Below, piece by piece: positions 8,314 to 18,389 of a stretch of 36,705 nt of DNA; the stretch's first letter is position 1, and every line of letters starts with the position of its first letter. The stretch is from CAYLLD01 sp964425135 (lineage in GTDB: Bacteria > Pseudomonadota > Alphaproteobacteria > Rhodobacterales > Rhodobacteraceae): assembly GCA_964425135.1 (NCBI GenBank), contig CAYRKW010000032.1:1-36705 (forward strand), given 5' to 3'. Both the position numbers and the translations under genes were made by a program. A model generated the notes under the pieces. It was not told the origin of the DNA. It was given only the letters and a program-made list of their open reading frames with translations, and ran no database searches.

Positions 8314-8796
8314 TTAAACAGCAGCGCCCTGCTCAGCGTTCAGGGTAGGATCATCGCCGCTTGGAGGGGACACAGGCGAGGCATCGTCAGCATCCGGCAA
8401 CTCATCTTGTGTGCCATAGCTCGCATACTCATCGGCAACCGATTTCACCGATTCCACAAGACGCGAGTCGTTAAACTCAGCCCGCGATTGCTCTGCAAGA
8501 GCCTGTGCAAAATCATCAGGTCCGGTGATGGGATAGGAGAACCCCTCATCAGGTTTGCTGTCCGAAATGCTGTCCACCTTGATGGCAGAGGACGTCACCG
8601 GTGTCGGCTGAACCGCTGTTGCGGTTTCGGTCTGCCCGGAGGGTTTGGTGTCAGAAGTCTGATCGCCCTCGCCGCTTGCCTCGGATGGATTGGTTTTGGT
8701 TTCGTTACTGGTTTCTTCGGTTTCGGTCGAGTTGTCGGTCGATCCACCGCCCTGAGGCGCGGATGAAACACCGAGCAGATTGCCAATCAATGACAT
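8314..8796 (-). CDS. Hypothetical acidic, Ser/Thr-rich low-complexity protein
   Basis: A 160-residue protein I do not recognise. The start ATG at 8796 has a good AAAGGA site at 6-nt spacing, which supports a real gene. The N-terminus 'MSLIGNLLGVSSAPQGGG' is followed by a Thr/Ser/Glu/Asn/Pro-rich, probably disordered region (residues about 18-70). A more ordered stretch (about 75-125: 'YPITGPDDFAQALAEQSRAEF...LVESVKSVADEYASYG') could form amphipathic helices, and the tail is acidic. No signal peptide or membrane segment is evident. It lies between valS and the aminotransferase gene on the same strand. Low-complexity composition means no function should be assigned. Confidence 0.7.
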   Translation of the reverse strand: MSLIGNLLGVSSAPQGGGSTDNSTETEETSNETKTNPSEASGEGDQTSDTKPSGQTETATAVQPTPVTSSAIKVDSISDSKPDEGFSYPITGPDDFAQALAEQSRAEFNDSRLVESVKSVADEYASYGTQDELPDADDASPVSPPSGDDPTLNAEQGAAV

Positions 8797-8843
8797 TTTT
8801 GGGTCCTTTCACTTGCGATCACACAGACGCAATTGCGCCTGTT

Positions 8844-8860
8844 AATACTTCGTGAGTATT
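8844..8860. repeat. Short dyad AATACT-N5-AGTATT upstream of the small hypothetical gene
   Basis: A perfect 6-bp inverted repeat with a TCGTG centre, 48 bp upstream of the small gene's start on the minus strand. It could be an operator or part of a promoter. A similar dyad AAATAC-TCA-GTATTT lies at 15941-15955. The significance is uncertain. Confidence 0.3.
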
Positions 8861-8889
8861 CCGGTGAATGTGACGAAAGTGTTGAAGCA

Positions 8890-8911
8890 CGCTGCCCCAA
8901 TTGGGACAGCG
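8890..8911 (-). terminator. Hairpin downstream of valS (weak terminator candidate)
   Basis: CGCTGCCCC and GGGACAGCG pair with one mismatch around an AATT loop, 20 bp past the valS stop on the minus strand. No T-run follows, so termination would need Rho or the element acts only as a 3' stabiliser. A second perfect palindrome, CGTTAA-N6-TTAACG (8910-8927), lies between it and the stop codon. Confidence 0.4.
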
Positions 8912-8931
8912 TTAATGTTCGTTAACGCAAC

Positions 8932-11790
<2,859 letters not shown>

Positions 11791-11876
11791 GGGCTATGCT
11801 CGCTACTGAGGAATCTGCTCCGGTCCCGCGCTCTTTAGCGATTACGAGACCGAAGGAAAACCCTGCGAAAAAGTCG

Positions 11877-11920
11877 ATGCACAAGCCATGCACAACCTAT
11901 GCACAATCCATGCGCAGTCG
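11877..11920. repeat. Four tandem 11-bp repeats ATGCACAANCC
   Basis: Consecutive 11-mers ATGCACAAGCC, ATGCACAACCT, ATGCACAATCC and ATGCGCAGTCG lie head to tail between the valS start and the scaffold gap, 86-130 bp upstream of valS. The 11-bp period places the shared TGCACAA on nearly the same DNA face. The core CTATGCACA is one mismatch from a DnaA box (TTATNCACA). They may be regulator or DnaA-like binding sites in the valS promoter region (inference). The rest of 11791-12171 shows no gene. Confidence 0.6.
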
Positions 11921-12095
11921 GAGTGCTCACAGGTTAGGGATTTGTTAAGAAGTTCGGGCCGAAGTGTTCGTTTCGTAAGCGCAGTGTCAAACCCAAAATC
12001 GAGCCGCGACGTATCTATCGTTTAAGATATAGCCACTCCCACTCAACCCGCACCGTCCGGCACCGCCTGACAGCCCCTGACCTGTTAAGCCGACA

Positions 12096-12115
12096 GTGAA
12101 TTGCTCGCAATTCAC
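12096..12115. repeat. Perfect 8-bp hairpin left of the assembly gap
   Basis: GTGAATTG, loop CTCG, CAATTCAC. It lies about 55 bp before the run of Ns and could be a terminator remnant or part of whatever repeat broke the assembly. No function is assigned. Confidence 0.4.
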
Positions 12116-12171
12116 GACAGGCCTCTGCACTTAGAAGGCGGGCTTCACCCCTATCCGGGGGTCAGGTGCTG

Positions 12172-12271
12172 NNNNNNNNNNNNNNNNNNNNNNNNNNNNN
12201 NNNNNNNNNNNNNNNNNNNNNNNNNNNNNNNNNNNNNNNNNNNNNNNNNNNNNNNNNNNNNNNNNNNNNNN
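12172..12271. other. Scaffold gap of exactly 100 Ns
   Basis: A run of exactly 100 unknown bases is the customary placeholder for a gap of unestimated size. The distance between valS and rpsB, and anything between them, is therefore unknown. Reading frames across this stretch are meaningless. Confidence 0.98.
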
Positions 12272-12464
12272 GAGCTTCGGCAGCAACACACCCTGCCTCA
12301 TCTTACCCCTTGCCACAGCCCGGTGAATCACCTAAACGCGCCCCACGAAAATCACAGATGTGGCTTGGGCCGTTTGGGGGAGACATCCTCATGCAGTCCG
12401 CCGGTTGGGCAGTCGCCCTTGCATGGGCCGCATCGAGGTTGAAACCGGAAAAGGAAAATACCGC

Positions 12465-13676
12465 ATGGCTCTTCCCGAGTTCTCTATGCGTCAGCTCCTC
12501 GAAGCTGGCGTTCACTTTGGTCACCAAAAACATCGCTGGAACCCGCGTATGGAACCGTTCATCTACGGCCAGCGCAACGGCATTCACATCATGGACCTGA
12601 CGCAAACAGTTCCGCTCCTGGACGCGGCGCTCAATGTCACGCGCGAAGTTGCGGCCAAGGGTGGCCGCATTCTTTTCGTAGGCACCAAACGTCAGGCAGC
12701 CAAGGCTGTTGCCGAAGCGGCTGAGCGGTCGGCGCAATTCTACATGAACCACCGCTGGCTGGGCGGCACGTTGACCAACTGGAAAACAGTGTCTGCGTCG
12801 ATCTCCCGCCTCAAAGCGCTGGACGAGAAGCTGGATACGGGCGCTGAGGGTCTGACCAAGAAAGAGCGTTTGGGCATGGAGCGTGAGCAGGCCAAACTGC
12901 AAGCCTCGCTGGGTGGTATTCGCGAGATGGGTGGCACGCCTGACCTGTTGTTTGTGATCGACACCAACAAAGAAGATCTCGCGGTTAAAGAAGCCAACAA
13001 GCTGGGCATTCCGGTGATTGGCGTTCTCGATACCAACTCCTCCCCTGATGGTGTTGATTTCCCGATCCCGGGCAATGATGACGCAAGCCGCGCGATCTCG
13101 CTCTACTGCGACCTGATCGCCCGCGCTGCTCTTGACGGGATGGCCGCGCAACTCGGAGCGCAGGGCGTAGATGTTGGTGCAATGGATGAGGCACCTGTGG
13201 AAGAGGTTGTTGCTGAGGCACCTGCTGCGGCAGAAGCGCCTGCTCCAGCGCCTAAAGCCGAGGCTCCAAAGGCCGAGGCGCCTAAGGAAGACGCTCCGAA
13301 AGCGGACGCGGCCCCTGCCGAAGCTGCGAAAGGCGGCACAAAGACCGAGCAGTTGGTGGCGACACTTGCGGCTGATATTAAGTCCGTTCACGGCGAAGAT
13401 GCCGACATGGATTTGTTGACCAAGGTTGTCAAAGGTCTTGGACCGTCAGCCTTCAACGAAGATGCATCGAAAGTGACCGCTGCTGACGAGAGCGAGATTG
13501 CGACCGTGAAGTCCAACTACCTGATCAAGAAACTGGGTCTGGAAGATGGACCGGCGCTTGACGAAGCGATCGCGGGTGTGATGGGCAAATATGATGCCTC
13601 CAACCCAGAAGCGATGCGCGGGTCGGTCTACTATCTTTTGTGCAAGCACTTCAGCAAAGAAGACGTGTACGCGTAA
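12465..13676 (+). CDS. rpsB: 30S ribosomal protein S2 with C-terminal linker and DUF2853-like domain
   Basis: A protein of about 404 residues, against roughly 240-260 for ordinary S2. The start ATG 12465 has GGAAAAGGAAAA upstream. Residues 1 to about 240 are a complete S2: 'MRQLLEAGVHFGHQ', 'RWNPRMEPFIYGQRNGIHII'-like block, 'RWLGGTLTNWKT', 'GTPDLLFVIDTNKEDLAVKE', 'IPGNDDASRAI'. Residues about 241-292 are a linker of EAPxAxAPKAEAPK repeats. Residues about 293-404 resemble DUF2853: 'MDLLTKVVKGLGPSAFNEDA', 'ETVKSNYLIKKLGL'-like block and 'SVYYLLCKHFSKEDVYA'. DUF2853 has no known function. The frame is continuous and codon use does not change, so it is not an annotation artefact. S2 binds the 30S platform side and recruits S1; the tail would protrude into solvent (inference). 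Confidence 0.95.
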   Translation: MALPEFSMRQLLEAGVHFGHQKHRWNPRMEPFIYGQRNGIHIMDLTQTVPLLDAALNVTREVAAKGGRILFVGTKRQAAKAVAEAAERSAQFYMNHRWLGGTLTNWKTVSASISRLKALDEKLDTGAEGLTKKERLGMEREQAKLQASLGGIREMGGTPDLLFVIDTNKEDLAVKEANKLGIPVIGVLDTNSSPDGVDFPIPGNDDASRAISLYCDLIARAALDGMAAQLGAQGVDVGAMDEAPVEEVVAEAPAAAEAPAPAPKAEAPKAEAPKEDAPKADAAPAEAAKGGTKTEQLVATLAADIKSVHGEDADMDLLTKVVKGLGPSAFNEDASKVTAADESEIATVKSNYLIKKLGLEDGPALDEAIAGVMGKYDASNPEAMRGSVYYLLCKHFSKEDVYA

Positions 13677-13699
13677 CGCGGCGCACTCTTGAAACAGAC

Positions 13700-13724
13700 G
13701 CCGGAGCATCCCATTTGCTCCGGC
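13700..13724 (+). terminator. Hairpin between rpsB and tsf (attenuator-like)
   Basis: A perfect 9-bp stem, GCCGGAGCA / TGCTCCGGC, with a 7-nt loop, 23 bp after the rpsB stop and 31 bp before tsf. There is no T-run. Partial terminators or processing stems in this position are known in rpsB-tsf operons; here that role is inference. Confidence 0.6.
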
Positions 13725-13755
13725 TGACACTCATTCAGAAATTTGGAGACACATC

Positions 13756-14628
13756 ATGGCTATCACGGCTGCATTGGTGAAAGAGCTGCGCGATTCTACC
13801 GGCGCAGGAATGATGGACGCGAAAAAAGCGCTGACCGAAACCGGCGGCGACATGGAAGCGGCGGTTGACTGGCTGCGCACCAAAGGTCTGGCCAAAGCGG
13901 CCAAGAAATCGGGCCGCACAGCCGCTGAGGGGCTTGTGGGCGTGCATGTCGAGGGCGGCACAGGTGTTGCGGTTGAGGTGAACTCCGAGACGGATTTCGT
14001 CGCCAAGAACGCTGACTTTCAGGACATGGTGCGCGGTGTGACTGCGGCGGCTGTTGGTGTGGCTGATGTTGATGCGCTGCAAGGCGCTGATGTTGGCGGT
14101 AAGCCCGTGTCAGAAGTTGTGACAGACAAGATCGCGACCATCGGCGAGAACATGGCCGTGCGTCGTATGGCCAAGGTCGAAGGCGCGGCAGTTGCAGCAT
14201 ATGTCCACAACGCGGCAGCAGACGGTCTGGGCAAGATCGGCGTGCTCGTTGGTCTGAGCGGTGCGGATAACGGCATCGGCAAACAGATCGCCATGCATAT
14301 CGCGGCGACCAACCCGGCCTCCATGTCCGAAGAGGATCTCGATCCGTCGGTTGTCGAGCGTGAAAAGCAGGTTCTGACCGAGCAGGCGCGTGAAAGCGGC
14401 AAGCCCGACAACATCATCGAAAACATGATCAAGGGCCGCATGAAGAAATTCTACGAGGAAGTTACGCTTCTGAACCAGAAATTCGTTATGAACCCGGATA
14501 TCACTGTGGCACAAGCGGCCAAGGATGCAGGGGTTGATGTGACCGGTTTTGCCCGCCTGGAAGTTGGTGAAGGCATTGAGAAGGTCGAGGAAGATTTTGC
14601 GGCGGAAGTTGCCAAAATCGGCGGCTGA
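13756..14628 (+). CDS. tsf: Translation elongation factor Ts
   Basis: A 290-residue nucleotide-exchange factor that releases GDP from EF-Tu. The start ATG follows GGAG at an 8-nt spacing. The UBA-like N-terminus has 'ALVKELRDSTGAGMMDAKKAL', followed by the signature 'VEVNSETDFVAKN' (about residues 73-85), whose 'TDFV' inserts into EF-Tu. Two core subdomains follow, with 'IGVLVGLSG', 'MHIAATNPASMSEEDLDPS' and 'GRMKKFYEEVTLLNQKFVMN'. Length and order are normal. It is co-directional with rpsB, 79 bp apart, as usual. Confidence 0.97.
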   Translation: MAITAALVKELRDSTGAGMMDAKKALTETGGDMEAAVDWLRTKGLAKAAKKSGRTAAEGLVGVHVEGGTGVAVEVNSETDFVAKNADFQDMVRGVTAAAVGVADVDALQGADVGGKPVSEVVTDKIATIGENMAVRRMAKVEGAAVAAYVHNAAADGLGKIGVLVGLSGADNGIGKQIAMHIAATNPASMSEEDLDPSVVEREKQVLTEQARESGKPDNIIENMIKGRMKKFYEEVTLLNQKFVMNPDITVAQAAKDAGVDVTGFARLEVGEGIEKVEEDFAAEVAKIGG

Positions 14629-14653
14629 TCAAAGCGAGCCCATCGCTTTGATC
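14627..14653 (+). terminator. 11-bp hairpin overlapping the tsf stop codon
   Basis: GATCAAAGCGA pairs perfectly with TCGCTTTGATC around GCCCA; the stem starts inside the TGA stop. A second small stem CCTGT/ACAGG (14653-14666) follows directly. No T-run is present, so it may be a Rho-assisted terminator or 3'-end stabiliser of the rpsB-tsf transcript. Confidence 0.55.
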
Positions 14654-14690
14654 CTGTTTGGACAGGTCCATTTGCCAAGCTTTTGAAAAA

Positions 14691-14719
14691 CCGCAACGGC
14701 GCACACAACACCGTTGCGG
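14691..14719 (-). terminator. Intrinsic terminator for the LuxR-type gene
   Basis: A perfect 9-bp stem, CCGCAACGG / CCGTTGCGG. Read on the minus strand it is followed by TTTTTC, the classical intrinsic arrangement, so it should stop transcripts coming from the luxR-type gene 280 bp away. On the plus strand it is followed by TCAAAAAAG and would not terminate. The stretch 14720-15001 between it and the gene is AT-rich and shows no gene that I can support. Confidence 0.6.
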
Positions 14720-15001
14720 TCAAAAAAGAAGGTTTGGTAACGCACCAACATGTCGTTTTTTCCCGAAAGGGACACACACACCCATTTCGAAAACTATTAA
14801 CTAAACACCCTTCTTTACACTCCGCAAAATACCGGAGCCCCCAAACGATAAGGCTATTTTCTAGCTTCGGAAAGTATGGGTTTCCCTACTTTGAGACATA
14901 GAGCCTCAAATCATCGATAGCGACATTTGCTTGTCCTATTGGATCGACATGCTGCAACGCATAATCTTAGCGTCAAACACGCCCGCTTTTTGGTTGGGGG
15001 T

Positions 15002-15760
15002 CTAGCTCTCCGTGAAAATCTGACCATTGATTTGCGCATGAAGCACAGCTTGCGTGGATGTGGCCACGCCGAGGGTTTCGCGTGCCTGGCGCAAGTGCTT
15101 CTCGACGGTCGCTGGGGCAATTCCGAGGATGGTTGCGGTTTCGGTCATGGTTTTCCCCTGGCCGATCCAGCGCAGCACTTGCAACTGCCGTTTTGTCAGC
15201 ACGCGATCGACCAGCGGCACCGGCAGGGTTTGTGTGCGCAGATTGAATATCGTGGCGAGTGCGAGAAACTGGTCTTTCTCGCGGTCCCATATCCGGGCTG
15301 CCTCACTGTGCGTTTGGCCAAAATTCAGCAACCCCAGGATCGAGGCAACGGTTGAATTGGGCAGTTGCAGGCCAATGATGTACCCTGAAGTCACCCCTTG
15401 TTCGAAGAACAGTTGATGCGTGGCCGCTTGCGCGTTGGTCAGTTTGCCTTCCGACACAAGGCGATTGCCCGTCTCCAGCGACACAACGCCGGTGTTGTTT
15501 CCGGCCCATTCAACGAGCGCACTGGTTTTGTAACGCTCACCCTCCCACAGGACTTTCATAAAGGCGTCTGGCAAATCCGAGAGGATGAAGGTGTCGGATT
15601 TATCACCGAGGGTTCCATCTTTCCGCAATCTGTTGGTGCCAAAGATAATGTTGTCAAAGCCGATGTTCCGCGCGTGTGTCGCAATCAGGCTCCAGACTTC
15701 GGCAACGGTTGGTGCATTCGCCATCTCGAGTATGTCCGAACACGGAAGAGATTTTTCCAC
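15002..15760 (-). CDS. LuxR-family transcriptional regulator, orphan (no luxI in window)
   Basis: A two-domain LuxR regulator of about 252 residues. I prefer the GTG start at 15760, which has AAGGG 8 nt upstream; in-frame ATGs at 15820 and 15724 lack ribosome sites. An autoinducer-binding-like domain fills the N-terminal 170 residues and a LuxR HTH the last 60 ('RVLTKRQLQVLRWIGQGKT', 'ILGIAPATVEKHLRQ'). In the ligand domain 'LWEGERYKTSALVEW' aligns with the usual W...Y...DP region, but the Asp-Pro that contacts acyl-homoserine lactones is replaced by Thr/Ser/Ala. The HTH also has Gln where most members have Glu ('TKRQLQ'). It may sense another ligand (inference). It sits alone on the minus strand between tsf and pyrH with AT-rich flanks, which suggests later insertion. 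Confidence 0.82.
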   Translation of the reverse strand: MEKSLPCSDILEMANAPTVAEVWSLIATHARNIGFDNIIFGTNRLRKDGTLGDKSDTFILSDLPDAFMKVLWEGERYKTSALVEWAGNNTGVVSLETGNRLVSEGKLTNAQAATHQLFFEQGVTSGYIIGLQLPNSTVASILGLLNFGQTHSEAARIWDREKDQFLALATIFNLRTQTLPVPLVDRVLTKRQLQVLRWIGQGKTMTETATILGIAPATVEKHLRQARETLGVATSTQAVLHAQINGQIFTES

Positions 15761-15820
15761 TATTTTAACCCTTGCATCGCACCAAGCGATGCCACTGTTC
15801 CCATTCGCAATACTACCCAT

Positions 15821-16275
15821 CTAAGTCCGGTTCACCAATAATGTCCCAAAGTGAATCAATATCCGGCCAGAGAGATTTATTACCGCCAATTAAGAGTGAA
15901 CCTTGTAAGTATCGCCCAAAATGTCAAACCGCGATTTAAAAAATACTCAGTATTTCCAAAGCAGATCAAATGGATACTTCATAACTGTTGCAAAATTGCT
16001 TTTTTACTTAAAAATCATAACAAAAGACCCTTCCGGTGAGGTATGGAATTCAACCAGTCTACGGTTCTAAAACATCTCTGCCCGACACATCTGTCGTGTT
16101 TATAACGTGTCACGTAGCGCCGCATCCTCTAAAATATCCAATTCAAACAAGCCATGCCCGATCCCTTCGGACCAACGGTAGTTTTTCGATCTGCTTGCCG
16201 CAATATGAATTGCTTTTATGCATGAATTCGGACAGGTTGCGCGCCAGTACGGACCCAAATGAGAAAGAGCGTCAC
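15821..16275. other. AT-rich intergenic region upstream of pyrH
   Basis: About 455 bp with visibly lower GC than the neighbouring genes. It holds the dyad AAATAC-TCA-GTATTT (15941-15955) and must contain the promoters for luxR (leftward) and the pyrH run (rightward), but I cannot fix -10/-35 boxes with confidence. I see no supportable gene in it. Confidence 0.5.
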
Positions 16276-17016
16276 ATGAGCGGAACACCATCGCAGGAAA
16301 CCCACTCGGCAAAACGCATACTTCTCAAGATTTCCGGCGAGGCGCTGATGGGGGATCAGGGCTTTGGGCTTCATCCGCCAACGGTCGAGCGTATCGCCAA
16401 GCAGATCAAGCGGGTCCATGATCAAGGCACCGAACTTTGCCTCGTCATTGGCGGCGGAAACATATTCCGCGGCTTGCAAGGTTCAGCTCAAGGGATGGAG
16501 CGCACAACTGCCGACTACATGGGTATGTTGGCGACGGTCATGAATGCGCTTGGCATGCAGGGCGCTCTCGAATCTCTGGGCATCCACACGCGGGTTATTT
16601 CCGCCATTCCGATGGATCAGGTCTGCGAGCCGTACATCCGCCGCCGCGCGGTGCGCCATTTGGAGAAGAAGCGGATTTGTATCTTTGCCGCCGGAACCGG
16701 CAATCCCTATTTCACCACCGACACAGCCGCCACGTTGCGCGCGAGCGAGATGTCCTGCTCGGGTATCTACAAAGGCACGCAGGTGGATGGCGTCTACGAC
16801 AAAGACCCGCGCAAACATGATGATGCCAAACTCTATGACGTTGTGAGCTATGACACCGTGTTGCGCGATAACCTCAAGGTGATGGACGCTTCAGCGATCG
16901 CTTTGGCGCGTGACAACAAGCTGCCCATTGTTGTGTTTAACCTTGCCGGAGACGACAGCCTTTACAACGTGGTCAATGGCGAAGGTAAATTTACGATTGT
17001 TCGCGAAACCGTGTAG
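16276..17016 (+). CDS. pyrH: Uridylate kinase (UMP kinase)
   Basis: A 246-residue amino-acid-kinase-fold enzyme that phosphorylates UMP to UDP with ATP. I chose ATG 16276, giving the usual family length; upstream in-frame codons run into the AT-rich spacer. Motifs are 'RILLKISGEALMGDQGFGLH' (ATP site, about residues 14-33), 'LVIGGGNIFRG', 'MGMLATVMNALGMQ' (UMP site), 'AAGTGNPYFTTDTAA' and 'DGVYDKDPRKHDDAKLYD' near the nucleotide site. It is the first gene of the long plus-strand run; frr follows 41 bp later, the normal neighbour. Confidence 0.96.
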   Translation: MSGTPSQETHSAKRILLKISGEALMGDQGFGLHPPTVERIAKQIKRVHDQGTELCLVIGGGNIFRGLQGSAQGMERTTADYMGMLATVMNALGMQGALESLGIHTRVISAIPMDQVCEPYIRRRAVRHLEKKRICIFAAGTGNPYFTTDTAATLRASEMSCSGIYKGTQVDGVYDKDPRKHDDAKLYDVVSYDTVLRDNLKVMDASAIALARDNKLPIVVFNLAGDDSLYNVVNGEGKFTIVRETV

Positions 17017-17057
17017 CACTAAAACGGGTCTGAACACCGGAGCGAAAGGGTTGCAGC

Positions 17058-17621
17058 ATGGCGGATGATGAATTTGATCTCGATCTTGCCGATCTGGAAA
17101 AACGTATGGATGGCGCGCATGCCGCGCTGCGCAACGAATTTTTGAGCCTGCGCACCGGACGAGCCTCGGCCTCGATGCTGGAGCCGGTGATGGTGGAGGC
17201 ATATGGCGCTCTGACCCCTATCAATCAGGTGGCGACGGTCAATGTGCCAGAGCCGCGTATGCTGACGGTCAATGTCTGGGACAAGGGCATGGTCGCCGAT
17301 GTGGACAAGGCGATCCGCAATTCCGGGCTAGGCATCAATCCGGTCATGGACGGCACCGTGTTGCGTCTGCCCATCCCTGAGTTGAATGAAGAGCGTCGCC
17401 GCGAATTGGCCAAACTCGCCGGACAATATGCGGAGAATGCCAAGATTGCTATTCGCAACGTGCGCAAAGACGGGATGGATCAGATCAAGAAAGCCAAAGA
17501 TGCCTTGGGCGAAGATGATCAGAAGCTTTGGGCCGATGAGATCCAGGATTTGACGGACAAGGCGATCAAGACCATCGACGATGCGCTTGCATCCAAACAA
17601 GAAGAGATCATGCAGGTATAA
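17058..17621 (+). CDS. frr: Ribosome recycling factor
   Basis: A 187-residue factor that, with EF-G, splits the post-termination ribosome. It has the tRNA-like two-domain layout: helical domain I at both ends ('LEKRMDGAHAALRNEFLSLR' and 'ELAKLAGQYAENAKIAIRNV') and beta-rich domain II with 'YGALTPINQVATVNVPEPRM' and 'GLGINPVMDGTVLRLPIPEL'. Length is standard (E. coli 185). The conserved Arg in 'AIRNVRKDGMD' needed for ribosome binding is present. Confidence 0.97.
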   Translation: MADDEFDLDLADLEKRMDGAHAALRNEFLSLRTGRASASMLEPVMVEAYGALTPINQVATVNVPEPRMLTVNVWDKGMVADVDKAIRNSGLGINPVMDGTVLRLPIPELNEERRRELAKLAGQYAENAKIAIRNVRKDGMDQIKKAKDALGEDDQKLWADEIQDLTDKAIKTIDDALASKQEEIMQV

Positions 17622-17666
17622 ACTGCATCACAAACGCATCACGAAACGGGCCAGGGACTGAACCGA

Positions 17667-18389
17667 TTGCAAAACGCTGAGACGAGCCGAAGACCCCGCC
17701 ATGTTGCGATCATCATGGATGGCAACGGACGTTGGGCACGTCAGCGTGGTCTGCCGCGTCTGGCCGGGCATAAGCAAGGCGTTGAGGCGGTTCGCAAAAT
17801 CGTTGAGGCTTGCCCTGATCTGGGCATCGAGTGGCTGACGCTGTTTGCCTTCTCCACCGAGAACTGGAAGCGTTCGGATGATGAGGTCAGTGGTCTTATG
17901 ACCATGTTCCGCAGTTACATGGCGCGTGAGGCGGAGCGGCTGTTGAGCGAGGACGTTCGGCTGCGCTTCATCGGGCGTCGATCTGATATGCCAAGCGACC
18001 TTATGGCAATGATGGAAGATCTCGAAGCGCGCTCATCGGGCGATCACAAGTTCAATCTCAACATTGCGATCAATCATGGCGGGCGCGACGAGATCACCCG
18101 CGCCACCCGTAGCATTGCCGCGCAGGTGGCAAGCGGCGTGCTCAGCGCAGGTGATATCACCGAGGATGTGATGGCCGCGCATATGGATACCGCTGGCATT
18201 CCTGATCCGTGCCTTGTTGTGCGCACCTCGGGCGAGAGCCGGATATCGAACTTCCTTTTGTGGGAAGCGGCTTATTCGGAATATGAGTTTGTTGATACGT
18301 ATTGGCCCGATTTCACCCCCGATATGCTGGGCGCGATTATTGACCGTTTTGGCCAACGCGAGCGGCGCTATGGGGCGGCAATCGGATGA
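17667..18389 (+). CDS. uppS: Undecaprenyl diphosphate synthase (cis-prenyltransferase)
   Basis: A 240-residue Z-type prenyltransferase that extends farnesyl diphosphate with isopentenyl diphosphate to the C55 carrier for peptidoglycan and O-antigen. The signature 'HVAIIMDGNGRWARQRG' holds the catalytic Asp, and 'GLPRLAGHKQG' follows. The C-terminal 'RTSGESRISNFLLWEAAYSE' holds the Arg and Ser of the pyrophosphate site. The best start is TTG at 17667 with AGGGA upstream; the first ATG would cut off the N-terminal strand. It overlaps cdsA by 4 bases (ATGA), indicating coupled translation. Confidence 0.95.
   Translation: MQNAETSRRPRHVAIIMDGNGRWARQRGLPRLAGHKQGVEAVRKIVEACPDLGIEWLTLFAFSTENWKRSDDEVSGLMTMFRSYMAREAERLLSEDVRLRFIGRRSDMPSDLMAMMEDLEARSSGDHKFNLNIAINHGGRDEITRATRSIAAQVASGVLSAGDITEDVMAAHMDTAGIPDPCLVVRTSGESRISNFLLWEAAYSEYEFVDTYWPDFTPDMLGAIIDRFGQRERRYGAAIG

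Noticed and set aside
8910..8927. CtrA-type box (TTAA-N7-TTAA) in CGTTAATGTTCGTTAACG
   Set aside because: The spacer is 6 nt and not 7, and it lies at the 3' end of valS, so I list it only as a palindrome.
12101..12442. Reading frames running through the N block
   Set aside because: Their continuity is only an artefact of unknown bases.
16036..16275. N-terminal extension of PyrH from 16036
   Set aside because: The extra 80 residues come from AT-rich spacer, are unlike any kinase and lack a ribosome site; ATG 16276 gives the normal length.
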